A stretch of DNA of 64,000 nucleotides from Nemophila menziesii (taxonomy: Eukaryota > Streptophyta > Magnoliopsida > Boraginales > Hydrophyllaceae), in contig JARWIR010000035.1 in assembly GCA_029959085.1 (NCBI GenBank), positions 2,385,501 to 2,449,500 of the forward strand, in the 5' to 3' direction. The translations under genes were made by a program, and so were the position numbers. Positions 1-11,931 of this stretch are shown here, in pieces. The notes beneath the pieces are model-generated. The model saw only the letters and a program-made list of their open reading frames with translations. It was not told where the DNA came from and searched no databases. Positions within the stretch are counted from its first letter, which is position 1. Each line of letters starts with the position of its first letter.

Positions 1-237
1 ACACATCAATAGTATTTTGTATTATATTCACCATTATTTTCAAATAATTTTATACTGTGTAATCATATGAATTTATATGTGTTTGAATATAAATAATAGA
101 TTCAAATTATTTAATGATAGAGTTTACATATTTGCTTATAAAAATATATTAAAAATATAAACTAAATGTTTATTCTATTGGAATGATTTACATATTAAAA
201 AGTCAATATTTTTTAAATTGTTACATTTTACATACAG

Positions 238-300
238 GTCTAAAGAAGATCGTTGGACATTTCATTTCAATACATCATCAATATTTTTATAGTGGACATG
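238..300 (+). pseudogene. Exon-like block B of U1
   Basis: A 63-nt block bounded by CAG and GTAAG recurs at exactly the same length in all five units. Read in phase 0 with the upstream block A, this copy opens GTC TAA, so it stops at its second codon. In an alternative phase it reads without stops. The function is unknown. The invariant length and the conserved splice-like borders are the only support for its being an exon. Confidence 0.3.
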
Positions 301-1769
301 GTAAGATTAATTTGTTGGGTTTCAATAATTGAATTAAGTTATAAAATTTCTTAGAAAATGACAAGATTTATTCATTTCATGTAATTGTCTTAATATAATA
401 AGTAGGGTTTGAAAGTCTAATTTGAAAATTTGGCATTGGTGAACGGTAAATACACTAGATGAGAATCTAGGTTATGTTATATCTACGTTTATTTAAATGG
501 AGTAATAACATGTTTTTTAAGAAGAAAGAACATTAATAAATCATTTTTGAAAAATTAAAGTATTTTTCTGGGTTTTAAAACATATAAGAAAATGTTTTCT
601 AATTTTTTTTTCTTTTCTACCTATATCATGTACAAATTTCTCCTAAACCTTCAAGGTTAATTATGAACATAATAGTACTATTTTGAACAAAAAACAAATA
701 TATGTCCAATAAGATATGTTTATCGAAATAAACCATCAGAAAACATTAATAATAAGAGACCATAAAGATGAATATGTTATCAGTAGAAATAAAACAAGAT
801 ATAGAAAGGGAGTGATTTTACTATGTTAATACTACAAACAATGATAAAATATAGGAACTCTAATTATAGGAATATATTTGTAAACCCTGTAGGGTTTTTG
901 TCTTCCTGGACTTGTTATTTGGGCTTTAAATATATAGACCAAAACTGTATATCTACATACATGATATTTTATGACACTTTTACTTGAATATTCATTGATT
1001 AAGAATATTACTTCATTAAAACCATTCTAAGAAAATTCAAATGAGACAAATCTTAATAAAGTAATAATAGTTCAATTTTTTTTTTAATACGTTTATCAAC
1101 CCGCCTCACTAAACACCTTGTACTGCCCTTATTGTTTGCCCAAACTGCACAAACCACCCTTTATCTTTTTTTCACACAAAACTCCCTTTAGGAATATTTT
1201 TTTGTACCATTATCAATTTTTTCCATTTTCTGTTAGTCTACTGTTAGTCAAGCCTAATTGGCGCCACATCACTGCCGTGTCACCGACACATAAGCTCCAC
1301 GTAGGTGTTAGGGCATCAGAAATTACATATCATATTTCTTTTAAAATTATTTTTTTATATTTTTTTTAAATCTTCATCTTCTTCTTTTTACACTACACCA
1401 CCAACAATCGAAGAAACAAAATTAAAATTCAATAAGAACTCACTCCAACCATCCTCACACCAAGCCGCTCTCTACACAAGGAAACTGTCATCATCAACAG
1501 ACTTTTATACAAATGAAGGGAAAAACAAAAAAATCTTCACACTCACCTTCCCAAATCAAGCCGCCGTGCACAAGGAAACCTCCCCACTCCTTTCTTTACC
1601 ATCATCAACCGGCTTGGAGAAGAACCTAAAATAAGTTTAAAAAATGTAATTATTTAAAACCTAATCTCACAGCTTTTACAATTTTTTCAGAATTATATGA
1701 TTTAAGTATAAATAAAGCCGTAATATTTATTGTTTTTTATATAAATCCTAGTATTGCCAATTTTATGCC

Positions 1770-2606
1770 ATGAGTGTAGGAGTGAGCAATTTTATTACAA
1801 TCAAATTCATGATGAAGTTACAACTGGCCATTAATTGGAGAAAGAGATATTTGAGGAAAAATTTGAACTTGAAGAGTTTCTGGAAAATGAAGCTATTAAA
1901 ACCGAATAAATCTCTTGAATTGTTTTGCAGTAATTATATATTGAGAGAGTTTGTCTTTACCAAAAATGCATGATTAATTTGTTTAATCGGTTAAAGATCT
2001 TTTCGATTTTGTAAATGGGGATTTGTATCTAATGTTGGGTCATTAATTGTAGGATCCTTCCATGAGTGATAAAAATGATTCAACAAAGAAGCCGAAAAAG
2101 AGTGGTGGAGGTGGTGGAGGTGATCAGGTTGGCAATGGGGAGTAGTAGCTCAAGCAGTTTGAGCTGCTCAGGAAGAGATTCATCCTCCTCTAGTGGTAGT
2201 GATTCTTGTGTTACTAGCATACCTTGAGGATTAAAAAACTATTAAATATTGATGATCTTATTAGTTGGAGGTCTCATTCCTTTAATAGATTCAGACTCTG
2301 GAAGTTCATCCGGAATCGATGCTGACAAAGATAAGCTCAAACATGATGATGCTTGCTTGCTCGCTTTTTTGCTTTCTTGCTTTTTTACTTACTTGCTTGC
2401 TTGGTCGATACTATCATTTTGCTATTGTAATTGCATGCCTTTTGATGAGGTATATAAATATGGCCGTGAAAAATTCCATCTTTTTACAATTGTTTGTTGT
2501 CTTATCTTTAGATACTTGTGCAGGGAGATATGATGATGTTACAAGGAATTTGTGCTCCGGAAAGAGGAAGGTGCAAGAAAAACTAGAGAGTTTAGTTAGT
2601 GTTTGA
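1770..2606 (+). pseudogene. Gene-like fragments carried inside the Mutator-like element (U1)
   Basis: The element's interior holds stretches that look like broken exons. One is an acidic segment (about 1,800-1,905) whose frame contains EVTTGH and FEELEEFLENEA-like runs with stops. Another reads KNDSTKKPKKSGGGGGGDQ (near 2,070-2,130). A third is Ser/Asp-rich (DSDSGSSSG near 2,290-2,320). Such Ser/Asp-rich tails occur in plant bromodomain (GTE-type) proteins, but this is a weak likeness. Stops and a one-base difference from U5 prevent a continuous frame. Capture by a Pack-MULE is the inference. Confidence 0.25.
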
Positions 2607-3230
2607 AGTTAAAAAGTGGTTGTTGTTTCTAAATTAAAATTTAATGAAATTATATTAGAGAGGAGATAGATAGATATAGAAGAGGGTAGTTGAGATATCT
2701 TTGTATAGATTGATAAATGATAAATGATAAAGATTTTGATTTGTTTTGCTTTCTTTCCTTAATGGCGGGGATGTTTAGTTATTTTTTGTCACTAAGAAAG
2801 CTTGTTGTGTATGCAATTCTTTTTGCTAGAAGCGTTTTTTATGTTGTAGATTGTTATTGAATTTAGATCTTTTTGTCCTCTTTGAATTTACATTCTTTAT
2901 TTATTCTTGCATTACGTACATACAACTCAGAGATATGATGAATTACTAATTGTTTAAATCAACTTGTTTGAATTCTTTGAGTTTTGGCAAGTCATATGAG
3001 AGTTTTGTTGGGTTTTGAATCATACTAGTATTAATTGAGTTAGTGGTTACTTGGTACCGATTTTTTATAACAAAAAAGTATGAGTGGTTTAAACGTCCCA
3101 AATATAATGATTTTTAGAATTTTCACTTTATTAACATAACATATCACTTGATTCTAGATACAAAAATCTGTTGGAATAAGCAGCCATTTGATTAAGGTTT
3201 TTCTTTTAACTTATCCCAAAATTTATAATT

Positions 3231-4065
3231 GCACTACAGATCCCTAAATTATGCAAAAATTGCATTACAGATCCCTAAACTATGCACAACAGAAAAACCA
3301 AATTTATCAATCAAACAATATAAAACCAACAAAGTCCAAGTCTACATTGTCAACTATAAATAATAATTATATGTCATACACCAAGTAATCAAATATTCAA
3401 GTTTACAAATGTAGTTGTTCCATCTCTGTCTAAACAATTCGAGAATCTCATTTGCCATATCAACCATGCCAGAACACTCTACCTGTAATTAGTAAAGGTC
3501 TTCTCAATAAATAACGATTCTAAAATCTAGCCATGTCTAAAAACAAACTTACTAGTATGAAAATAAAAATTATTTGATCCATCAAAAAGTAATAACCCCA
3601 CCATTTAAGAAGCTGCTGCATAATAGTGTACAATGTCTAAAAACACCATTAATCCAAGTCTTACACAAAAAAGAAAAGAAAAAAATAGTATATAATATTT
3701 GTATAATACAGGGACCTATAATGCAATTATTAAAGATAACAATGTGCTTCATCAACTGGACGCTTAAACTCGCGTACCATACTGGCTATTAACATCAAAA
3801 AAAATTGTCACCTGCATATCAACAATTTAAAAATTATCACTTTAGTTCCATATATACATTTTTGGTTTTAATTGCACTATAGGTCCCTATATTAAGCAAA
3901 AACAATTCACTATAAGCCTCTATATTTTTGTGGACTTGAATTGCACTATAGATCCCTATATTATGGAAACTTTATGCTACAAAATATATTATGTAAATTA
4001 CACTATTAGTCTCTATATATATTTTTTGGGATAATAGCACTACAGGTCCCTATATTATGCAAACA
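3231..4065. repeat. Short dispersed repeat, GCACTACAGRTCCCTA-type (U1 element)
   Basis: A motif near GCACTAYAGGTCCCTATATTATGC recurs in direct orientation near 3,231, 3,262, 3,873, 3,942 and 4,037, and once inverted near 3,708. The same set exists in the U5 copy (from about 36,501 to 37,335). These may be subterminal binding repeats of the host element or the remains of a nested one. Confidence 0.5.
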
Positions 4066-4762
4066 ATTCACTAGCCCCTATGTATCGTTTGGTTTTTACC
4101 TTAACCAATTCGATTGAAGATGTTGGAGAAACGTTCGAAGGTGGTTTTCTTGTGTAGGGAGCATCTTGGTGCTGGAAGGTGAGTGTGGAGAATTTTTTTT
4201 TTGATTTTTCCTTCACTTGAGTTCTTCGATTGTTGATGGCGTATCTAATTCGATTGATGATGGTGGCGAAGGAACCATGAGTGGCGGCGGTTTCCTTGTG
4301 CAGAGAGGCTTGGTGTAGGAAGGTGAGTGTTGAGATTTTTTTTCCTTTCATTTGGGTTCTTCGATTATTGATGTCGTATCAAAGACAATTGATGATGACA
4401 GTTACCTTGTGTAGAGAGCGGCTTGGTGTGAGGGCAAGTTGGAGTGAGCTTTTCTTGAATTTTAATTTGGGTTCTTTGATTGTTGGTGGTGTAGTCTAAG
4501 AAGAAGAAGATGAAAATTTTAAAAAAATCTAAAAAAATAATTTTTAAAGAAATATGACATGTAATTTCTGATGCCCTAACGCCTACATTACGTGTCGGTG
4601 ACGTGGAAGTGATGTGGCGCCAAATAGGATTGACTAATTGTCAACTACAGAAAATGGAAAAAAGGGCTAACGGTGACAAAAAGAAGTTCCTAAATTACTT
4701 CTTGTGTCAAAAGAATAGATAAAGGACGGTTTCTGCACTTTGGGCAAACCTATAGAGATGTA

Positions 4763-4788
4763 CGGGGGCTTCACCGGGGGCTTCACCC
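4763..4788 (+). repeat. 12-bp tandem repeat at element edge, two copies (U1)
   Basis: CGGGGGCTTCAC occurs twice in tandem just outside the right inverted repeat. U5 has three copies at the corresponding place. Confidence 0.8.
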
Positions 4789-6113
4789 TTTAATAAATAA
4801 GTATTCTAGAATTCTATATCTTATAAAGGGACTCTCTATGTTAGACTCCCTCGTGAAGCATATGTGTTTAATTGTGAATATTTTACTTCAAACAAGTGAA
4901 ATTTAAAAAAAAAAACCTTATCTTTTTTCTTTTCTGTGATTGTTAATTGTTAGCCAATTTTATGTAAAGATTTTATTAAGCGAAAAATCTCTACTCTTTT
5001 TCATATATCAATATCTATTGCATGCATACGTAAATATTTTGTCAAAATCATTTTTCTATTAGATACATATAATTCAAAATAATAAGTAACCTAGTTAAGA
5101 TACCCATACTCAGTAATGTAACTCAATTAATAAGGTACCTATATTAGTAAAAATATTTTAATTCTCAATTATATTTACTACTTAACATTTAGAAAATTTC
5201 AAAAGTAGCGTATTAGCAACTTTTTCATGTTACCAATGATTCTTAAATCATCACATCTAGTCAATTATGTAATCATTCAATTATATATTTAAGATTTAAA
5301 TGATCTCATCAAATATTTAAATCTCTACAAATTTAAAGTATCTCAAAGGGAATACATATAGCAAAATTTTAAATAATTTCAATTGTTATATATATGAATA
5401 TTTTAACGGTCAAATATCTGTAATAATATATCTTTTGTTTTGGTTTTTTAAATAGTATATAAGTGTTAATGTAATTATTAATAATTTCCTAAATATGTCC
5501 ATTAACGTTGAAATTCAACCGTTAATATATTTTTGTTACGTATTCCCTCTGAAAATTAATCATTAATACTTAAGATAAGTGTTCAATGAACATAACACTA
5601 AATAACATTACAAAAAAATAATAAAAAATCAAAGTCCTTCTATTTTCTAGATATACACCAATTCATTCATTAGTTTCCTACTCCAAAACCTCAACATTTC
5701 AACATAATCTGAAATGAATCTTAATTTTCCAACTCTCGTGATTTACATTCGGTAGTTCAAAAGCTTTTCTTTTTGTTAATCTCCAATCTCTACCTCACAC
5801 CTTAAAAATAGAGTTTTGTCTAATTACACCAGGATATATTTCACTTCTAATACAACCATTGCCACCGCCTACCTTAGGCAAAATCACAGTCCTCAAATAA
5901 AGGGTCACCTACATTACTACACGTTATGACCTTAAAATTATACCTTCTTTTAATGTCATTGAAAAGTCAGACAATACTTGGGAAGTGTCTATACTAGTTC
6001 TAGATGATCACTGTTTTGCGAGAATCTAAATTGAGAAACTTTTACCTTTTTATTCTATATTTGATCAAACACAAATTACAATTATGTCATTTATTCAGTC
6101 GTTTTTTGTATAG

Positions 6114-6449
6114 ATGATATTTTATGTGATTGCCGAGTTGAACAAGCGCAAAGGCTCGAGCCAATCAGCAATATCAAAGTAAATAATTAGCTAGACATAC
6201 AAATTACAAACAAATCATTCAAATTTGTTTGGTAAACAGTTGAATAGCATAAAAAATGAAGGCCAACTGAGAATGGTGAAGCACTCGTATGAGCTTTCCC
6301 GTGTCAAAAGTTGTAAAACCATATGTGGGGATGTCCCAAATGATGGTCTTAAAAAGAGGACTAGGAGTAAAATCCCAAGAAGTATAAGGGTCTTATTTAA
6401 ATGCTTCTCCAGTAAAGAAATTCGAAAGCCAAGTGAATGTGAAACATAA
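6114..6449 (+). pseudogene. Linker-histone/HMGA-type H15 domain pseudogene (U1)
   Basis: The 112-codon exon follows an acceptor-like TTTTTTGTATAG and shows the pattern of an H1/H5 winged-helix domain: MI..IAELNKRKGSS, then AIS, TNHSNLFGKQL and GQLRMVKHSYEL. A basic tail with KKRTRSK follows. In plants this domain occurs in linker histones and HMGA proteins, which bind nucleosomal or AT-rich DNA. Two in-frame stops, TAA 6,180-6,182 and TAG 6,192-6,194, break the first half of the domain. A possible N-terminal exon lies at about 5,820-5,930, but its donor is not resolved. I chose the exon start from the acceptor and the MI motif that opens the domain in the family. Domain identity is from pattern recognition only. 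Confidence 0.6.
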
Positions 6450-6727
6450 GATGACAAAAGCACAACCAAAAGGATAATTACATGGTGTCATATATAGACA
6501 TGAATATCAACCAAATGTAATTTTGATTATAATTTTTATACCACGTGTGGTTTATGACATTAACAAAGTACCAATATTTCTTATTTTTCTGTAAAGTAAT
6601 CCGAATTTTCACTTGATTAGACTAATAACTGACTATTTATTATTTAAATAGTTTACTAAACTTTTTTATTTGTACAGAAAGACAAATTTTACTAATTGAA
6701 CAAAATGGTTCTTACAATTTAACTAAG

Positions 6728-7618
6728 CTTCGGCGACCCTATATCGGATCCGTCCACCATATCGACCCCTCACAGCTTCTTTGAGTCAGTCGAGTCAGCT
6801 CCCGAGCATGGTGGACACGCTCCTCGAAGCGTTGAATATTATGAGAGTAGCCCAAGGTCTTACCCCGATCACCGTCCCCAAGGCCCCCACAAGTAAAGAG
6901 AGAGCAAGTGAAGAGAGCAGATGAAGAGGAAGAAGAGATGTTGAATGATCCATGAGTGTTTGAGTTTTATTGGTGTTTGTTGGTGTTGATTTGTTTTTTT
7001 GTTGGGTTATGTTGAATTTTATATTTCTATGTTTGACCTGACTTTAATTTTATGATGGTATTTTCTATAAATTTGTCGATTTTAATATTTTTATGAATTT
7101 TATTTGCAATATATTTAAAATAAAAATAAAAATAAAATCAAAACAAATTAAAAACAAAAAAAATATAATGAAAAATAAAATTATAAATAAAATCAATTAA
7201 TTAGCGACAAGGTATGTCGTCGCTAATATTATATACGGAAAAAAATCAATAATGCGGAATTAAAAAAAAGAAATATTATATACTTAGCGACGATAGTTCC
7301 GTCGCTATGTTTCGACCCTAAGTAAATATACGGAAAAAAAAGTAAATCAATAATTCTGGAAAAAAAGATTAATTGATAAAATTTCGACGAAGGTTGTTGT
7401 CGCTAAGTATATAATATAGCGATGAAGCACGTTGTCGCTTAATGCCTCTAAAATTAGGGCCGAAATCAATAATTTACGTCGGTAAATGGCTGTTTACCGA
7501 GGAATTTCTAGGGACGAAATTTTACCGACGAGTAGTCGTCGGTAATCACTTTAACCGACGAAAATGCGGGATTTACCGACGAGACGCGTCGCCCTTAATA
7601 TGTAGAATGTTGTAGTTT
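6728..7618 (+). mobile_element. CACTA (En/Spm-like) transposon 3' remnant (U1)
   Basis: The type I-specific block starts abruptly after CAATTTAACTAAG. Its first 200 bp are GC-richer than the surroundings and hold a coherent frame with MVDTLLEALNIMRVAQGL, ending at TGA near 6,915; it looks like the C-terminus of a transposon protein. From about 7,200 the sequence is packed with TAGCGACGA/TCGTCGCTA and TTACCGACGA motifs in both orientations, the usual subterminal repeats of plant CACTA elements. The end reads TGTTGTAGTTTACTAG, close to the CACTA terminus TTGTAGTG. There is no left terminus, so this is a fragment. Confidence 0.65.
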
Positions 7619-8117
7619 ACTAGTCTAGGTTTATTAGTTGTAATATTTTTACATTATCTCATTCGTAAGATAAAACAAGAGAAGACACTTTAGTTGTAGG
7701 ATTGCTGCATTGACGGCTCAATATTCTATTACAGTTATGAATGAAAGTTCATTGGTTATTAAACCTCTATTGTTTAAAATATTTTAATTAATCATAAAAT
7801 AAGTAATTTGACGAGGAATACTAAGAACAATATCCTATTTATAACTTATTTTTTTCATTAATGTCTAGAAAATACAATATGAGTGTTAATTAAGTGGTGA
7901 AATAGAAATTTTAAGTTTTTTGGTTCATCTCTACCCGTTTTTCTACTTCTCTAATAATTTAAACTATTTTTGATATATAGCAATGTCACTTACATTGTTT
8001 AATGTCATTTGCATGAAGTAAGTAAGTTATAAGTTATTTTATAATTATAATCATTTGTTTGGTTAAATTTTTCTCCAAATAAAAAATATAAAGCCAACTT
8101 AAAGATAAGTTTTTTTG

Positions 8118-8230
8118 TTACATAAGATTGTCATTTTGGACTCGAAGTCATTGACTCGGTCCAAACATACGCCACTAGATTGGAAGACTAAGACCCTAGC
8201 CAATGAACTAATCTCAACTGGTTAATGATA
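8118..8230 (+). repeat. SINE-like/tRNA-like segment in the unit 5' region
   Basis: The segment contains GACTAAGACCCTAGCCAATG and CTAATCTCAACTGGTTAATG. It recurs in the other unit 5' regions (about 16,861-16,975, 23,455-23,550 and 32,360-32,455) and resembles a single copy at 58,058-58,133. Similar words occur in tRNA-related plant SINEs. The identification is weak. Confidence 0.3.
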
Positions 8231-8584
8231 ATTTTTTTCTACACCAAACATAACAAAAGAAAATAGATAATCGATAATTTCATCTAGAAATATTTTTTTA
8301 AACCCATGCTTTTTTATAGTAAATTGCTTATTATAATTATATCAAACAATTAGATACGACATATATTTTTACAATTAAGACAAAGTCATATTAAAATAAA
8401 AATATTCTATTCCACAAAGCCCAATATGGACTAATTATAAAACATAAACTCATCTTAGTTGGCCCAAAACCACTTCAGACTAAAGAACCTTGTACTGACC
8501 CTAATCTCTCATCTTGTTTGAAGAGCTTCTTCTTAGCAACTTAATTAATTTTTTCAAAAAGTTTTCAAATCTCCATCTCCAGAC

Positions 8585-8623
8585 ATGAAAACTTTGTTCA
8601 TCATTCTAATGTTCCTTCAATCC

Positions 8624-8676
<53 letters not shown>

Positions 8677-9394
8677 AAATAACAAATATCAAGCTACAAG
8701 AATGAGACGAATTTGGATATGTTCCTAAAAATGTTTCTTCCAAATTTAAGAATATTGGTGAGTTTTAGTAAAAAAATAATTTTGTTGATTTATATGAATT
8801 TTGAAATTTTTTTATGGTTTAGTACAATTTTTATTTTTTTATGGTGAATGTTGGTTTTTTATGAATTCAAAAAATAAATACTTTATTAGCTTACTATAAA
8901 TTATTTAAATATATTTTATTTGTAAAATTTTATTATTACTTATGAATGTTTAAGTTTTAGGAAAGTTCAAATTATTCGTAATATTTGTTATATTCTTAGA
9001 ATGGCTAACTAAATTAGATACGCAAAATTTATAGCGATAAATTAAATACTTTCATCTTAACATAAGTCTAGAAACATCAATAGTATTTAGTATTATATTC
9101 ACATTATTTTCAAATAATTTTATACCATTATTTTCAAATAATTTTATATTGCGTAATTATATAAATTTATACATATTTGAATATAAATAACAGATTCAAA
9201 TTATTTACTGATAAAGTTTACATATTTGCTTATAAAAATATATTACTAGTATAAAATAAATATTTATTTTATTGGAATGTGTTATATATTAAAAAATAAA
9301 TAACTTTTAAATTTTTACATTTTACATAAAGGGCCAAAGAAAATCGTTGGTCATTTCGTTTCAATGCATCATTAGTATTTTGATAGTAGACATG
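8585..9394 (+). pseudogene. Short signal-peptide-like gene, 5' exons, TA-disrupted (U2)
   Basis: Block A (8,585-8,757) starts with ATG and encodes the hydrophobic stretch MKTLFIILMFLQSI, which looks like a secretion signal. It ends at a good donor (TTG|GTGAGT). Block B (9,332-9,394) is the 63-nt unit followed by GTAAG. In this copy a TA microsatellite has expanded inside block A (about 8,626-8,674), and the frame ends at TGA 8,675-8,677. I do not recognise the protein family and cannot find later exons. It may be the start of a small secreted-peptide gene or a non-coding transcript. What is seen is the block structure; the coding status is inferred. Confidence 0.3.
8626..8674. repeat. TA microsatellite inside exon-like block A (U2)
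   Basis: About 24 TA repeats sit where other units have only three to five. The expansion lies within the putative coding block and leads into a stop. Confidence 0.95.
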
Positions 9395-11628
9395 GTAAGA
9401 TTAATTTGTTGGGTTTCAATAATTGAATGTAATTATAAAATATTCTTAGAAAATGACAAGAATTGTTCATTTCATGTGATTGTCTTAATATAGTAAGTAG
9501 GGTTTGAAAGTCTAATTTGAAAAATTGGCATTGGTGAACGGTAAATGCATTAAATGAGAATCTAGGTCTTATAGATTAGACATATTTCACCATTTAAAAA
9601 AACTTGTAAGGATTGAACGTCTAGGTTATGTTGTATCTATGTTTATTTAAATGGAGTGATATAAAAAAGAAAGAACATTAACAAATCATTTTTGAAAAAT
9701 TAAAGTATTTTTCTTGGTGTTAAAACATATGAAAAAAAGTTGGCTAATTTCTTTTTTCTTTTCTACCTATGTCATGTAAAAGTTTCTTCTAAACCTTTAA
9801 GGTTAATTATGGATATAATAGTACTATTTTGAACAACAAGAAATATAGTTTTTCCTTATACTATATATGTCCAATAAAATATGTTTATCGAAATAGACCA
9901 AGAGAAAAAATTGATAATAAGAGACAATAAAGATGAATATGTTATGAGTAAAAATAAAACATGATATAGAAAGGGAATGATTTTACTATGTTAATAATAC
10001 AGACAACGATAATATACAGTAACTCTATTTATAGGAATATATTTGTAAGCCGTGTAGGCTTTTTGTCTTCATGGACTTGTTATTTGGGCTTCAAATATAT
10101 AGACCAAAACTGTATATCTACATACGATAATTTTTCACACTCTTACTTGGATATTCATTGATTGAGAATATTATTTCATTAAAACCATTCTAAGAAAATT
10201 CAAATGAGAAAAATCTTAGTAAAGTAATAATAGTACAAATTTTTTAATACGCTTATCAACCCACCTCATTAAACACCTCGCCAAGAAAAACCAGTTAGAT
10301 AAAAACCTATGCTAAGGAAAAAGTAGTGTGTTGTGTATAATATCTTCTTGATGTAAGTAGAATACAATGTTGTACACCCTAAGAAATTTAATAAGAGTAA
10401 CAAAAAGTATGATATTTAATTGATCAACGCATTATTCATATACGAAAATTTAAATTGCTTGATATAAAGCTTAAAATATGAATGCGTCCATCACAATGAT
10501 ATATCCTTATTTAATAAATCAGTATAAAAGAACATTATATTATATAAAGAGACTCCATATGTTATAAAGAGACTCCCTCGTGCAGCATATGTGTTTAATT
10601 GTGAAAATTTCAATTCAAATAAGTGAAATTAAAAAAAACCTTATTTTTTTCTTTTCAGTGATTGTTAATTGTTATCCATTTTATGTAAAGATTTTTTTAG
10701 CGAAAAATCTCAATTCTTTTTCATATATCAATATCTATTGCAGCATAAGTAAATATTGTGTCAAAATCATTTTTATATCTGATATATATATTTCAAAATA
10801 ATAAGTAACTTAATTAAGATACCTATACTTAGTAATTTAACTCAATTAATAATGTACATATATTAGTAAGAATAATTAAATTCTCAATTATATTTACTAC
10901 TTAACATTTACAAAATTTCAAAAGTATCGTATTAGCAACTTTTTCATCTTACCAATAATTCTTAAATCATCACATCTAGTCAATTATGTTATCATTCATT
11001 TATATTTTTAAGATTTAAATGATCTAATCAAATATTTTAATTATCTAAAAGGGAATAAATATTGCAAAAGTTTTAATAATATCAATTGTTATACATATGA
11101 ATATTTTAACGGTCAAATATCTATAATAATATACCTTTTGTTTTGGTTTGTAAAATATTATATAAGTGTAAATGTTACTTTTAATAATTTCTTAAATATT
11201 TTCATTAACGTTGAAATTCAACTGTTAATATATATCTGTTAGGTATTCCCTTTGAAAATTAATCATTAATAGTTAAGATAAGTCTTCTACGAACATAACA
11301 ATAAATAACATTACAACAAAATAATAAAAAATCAAAGTCCTTAGATTTTCTATATATACACCAATTAATTCATTATTTTCCTACTCCAAAACCAGAACAT
11401 TTCAACATAATATAAAATGAATCTTAATTTTCCAACTCTCGTGATTTACATTCGATAGTTTGAAAGCTTTTCTTCTTGTTAATCTCCAATCTCTACCTCA
11501 CACCTTCATAACTAGTTTTAGATGATCACAGCTTTGCGAGAATCTAAATTGAGTTACTTTTACCATTTTATACTTTATTTGATGAAGCACAAATTATAAT
11601 TATGTCATTTATTCAATTTTTTTTATAG

Positions 11629-11931
11629 ATGATATTTTAAGTTATTGCCGAGTTGAACAAGCGCAAAGGATCGAGCAAACCAGCAATATCAAAACAAATA
11701 ATTTGCAAGACATACAAACTACCAACAAATCATTTAGATTTGTTTGGTAAACAGTTGAAGAGTATGAAAAATGAAGGCCAACTGAGAATGGTGAAGCACT
11801 CATACCCGTGTCAAAAGTAGTTAACCATAAGTGGGGATGGCCCAAATGATGGTTGTAAAAAAAGGACTAGTAGTAAACTCCCAAGAATGATAAGGGTCTT
11901 GTCTAAATGCTTCTCCAATAAAGAAATTTGA
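11629..11931 (+). pseudogene. Linker-histone/HMGA-type H15 domain pseudogene (U2)
   Basis: This is the type II version of the H15 exon, 101 codons long and ending at TGA 11,929-11,931. Visible motifs are IAELNKRKGSSKPAIS, LPTNHLDLFGKQL and GQLRMVKHSY. TAA at 11,638-11,640 sits just after MIF and is shared with U4. TAG at 11,818-11,820 after HSYPCQK is private to this copy. Compared with type I, a small deletion after HSY removes the EL residues. The putative upstream N-terminal exon is gone, deleted near 11,510. This copy cannot encode the domain from its normal start. Confidence 0.6.

Larger units (their letters stand above)
1120..4763. mobile_element. Mutator-like element with long terminal inverted repeats (U1)
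   Basis: The left end (from GTACTGCCC at 1,120) is the imperfect reverse complement of the right end (to 4,763). The arms share landmarks such as TTTGCCCAAACTGCA, GGCGCCACATCACT and GTTAGGGCATCAGAAATTAC. They extend for roughly 400-600 bp each and include subterminal repeats of about 140 bp: two in the left arm and three in the right (about 4,100-4,500). Long arms and an interior of unrelated sequence suit a non-autonomous Mutator-like element. No transposase is visible. U2 and U4 have about 230-250 bp of other DNA at the same place, so a clean empty site and target duplication could not be defined. The superfamily is an inference. Confidence 0.62.
1..7618 (+). repeat. Array unit U1 (type I), truncated by the window start
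   Basis: This is the first visible member of the tandem array and matches U5 almost base for base at an offset of about 33,270-33,287. It holds in order the second exon-like block (238-300), a Mutator-like element (1,120-4,763), AT-rich DNA, a possible H15 N-terminal exon (about 5,820-5,930), the H15-domain pseudogene (6,114-6,449) and the CACTA remnant (6,728-7,618). Its 5' region and first exon-like block lie outside the window. The spacer 301-1,119 and the stretch 4,790-5,800 hold only unit-common AT-rich sequence. Confidence 0.93.

Noticed and set aside
1118..1634. Open frames in the left arm of the Mutator-like element, and those at 4,055-4,499 in the right arm
   Set aside because: They lie within inverted-repeat arms of a transposon, are short and have no recognisable motif.
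6215..6469. Minus-strand frame opposite the H15 exon (also 39,485-39,784)
   Set aside because: It is antisense to the recognisable H15-domain frame and has no motif of its own.
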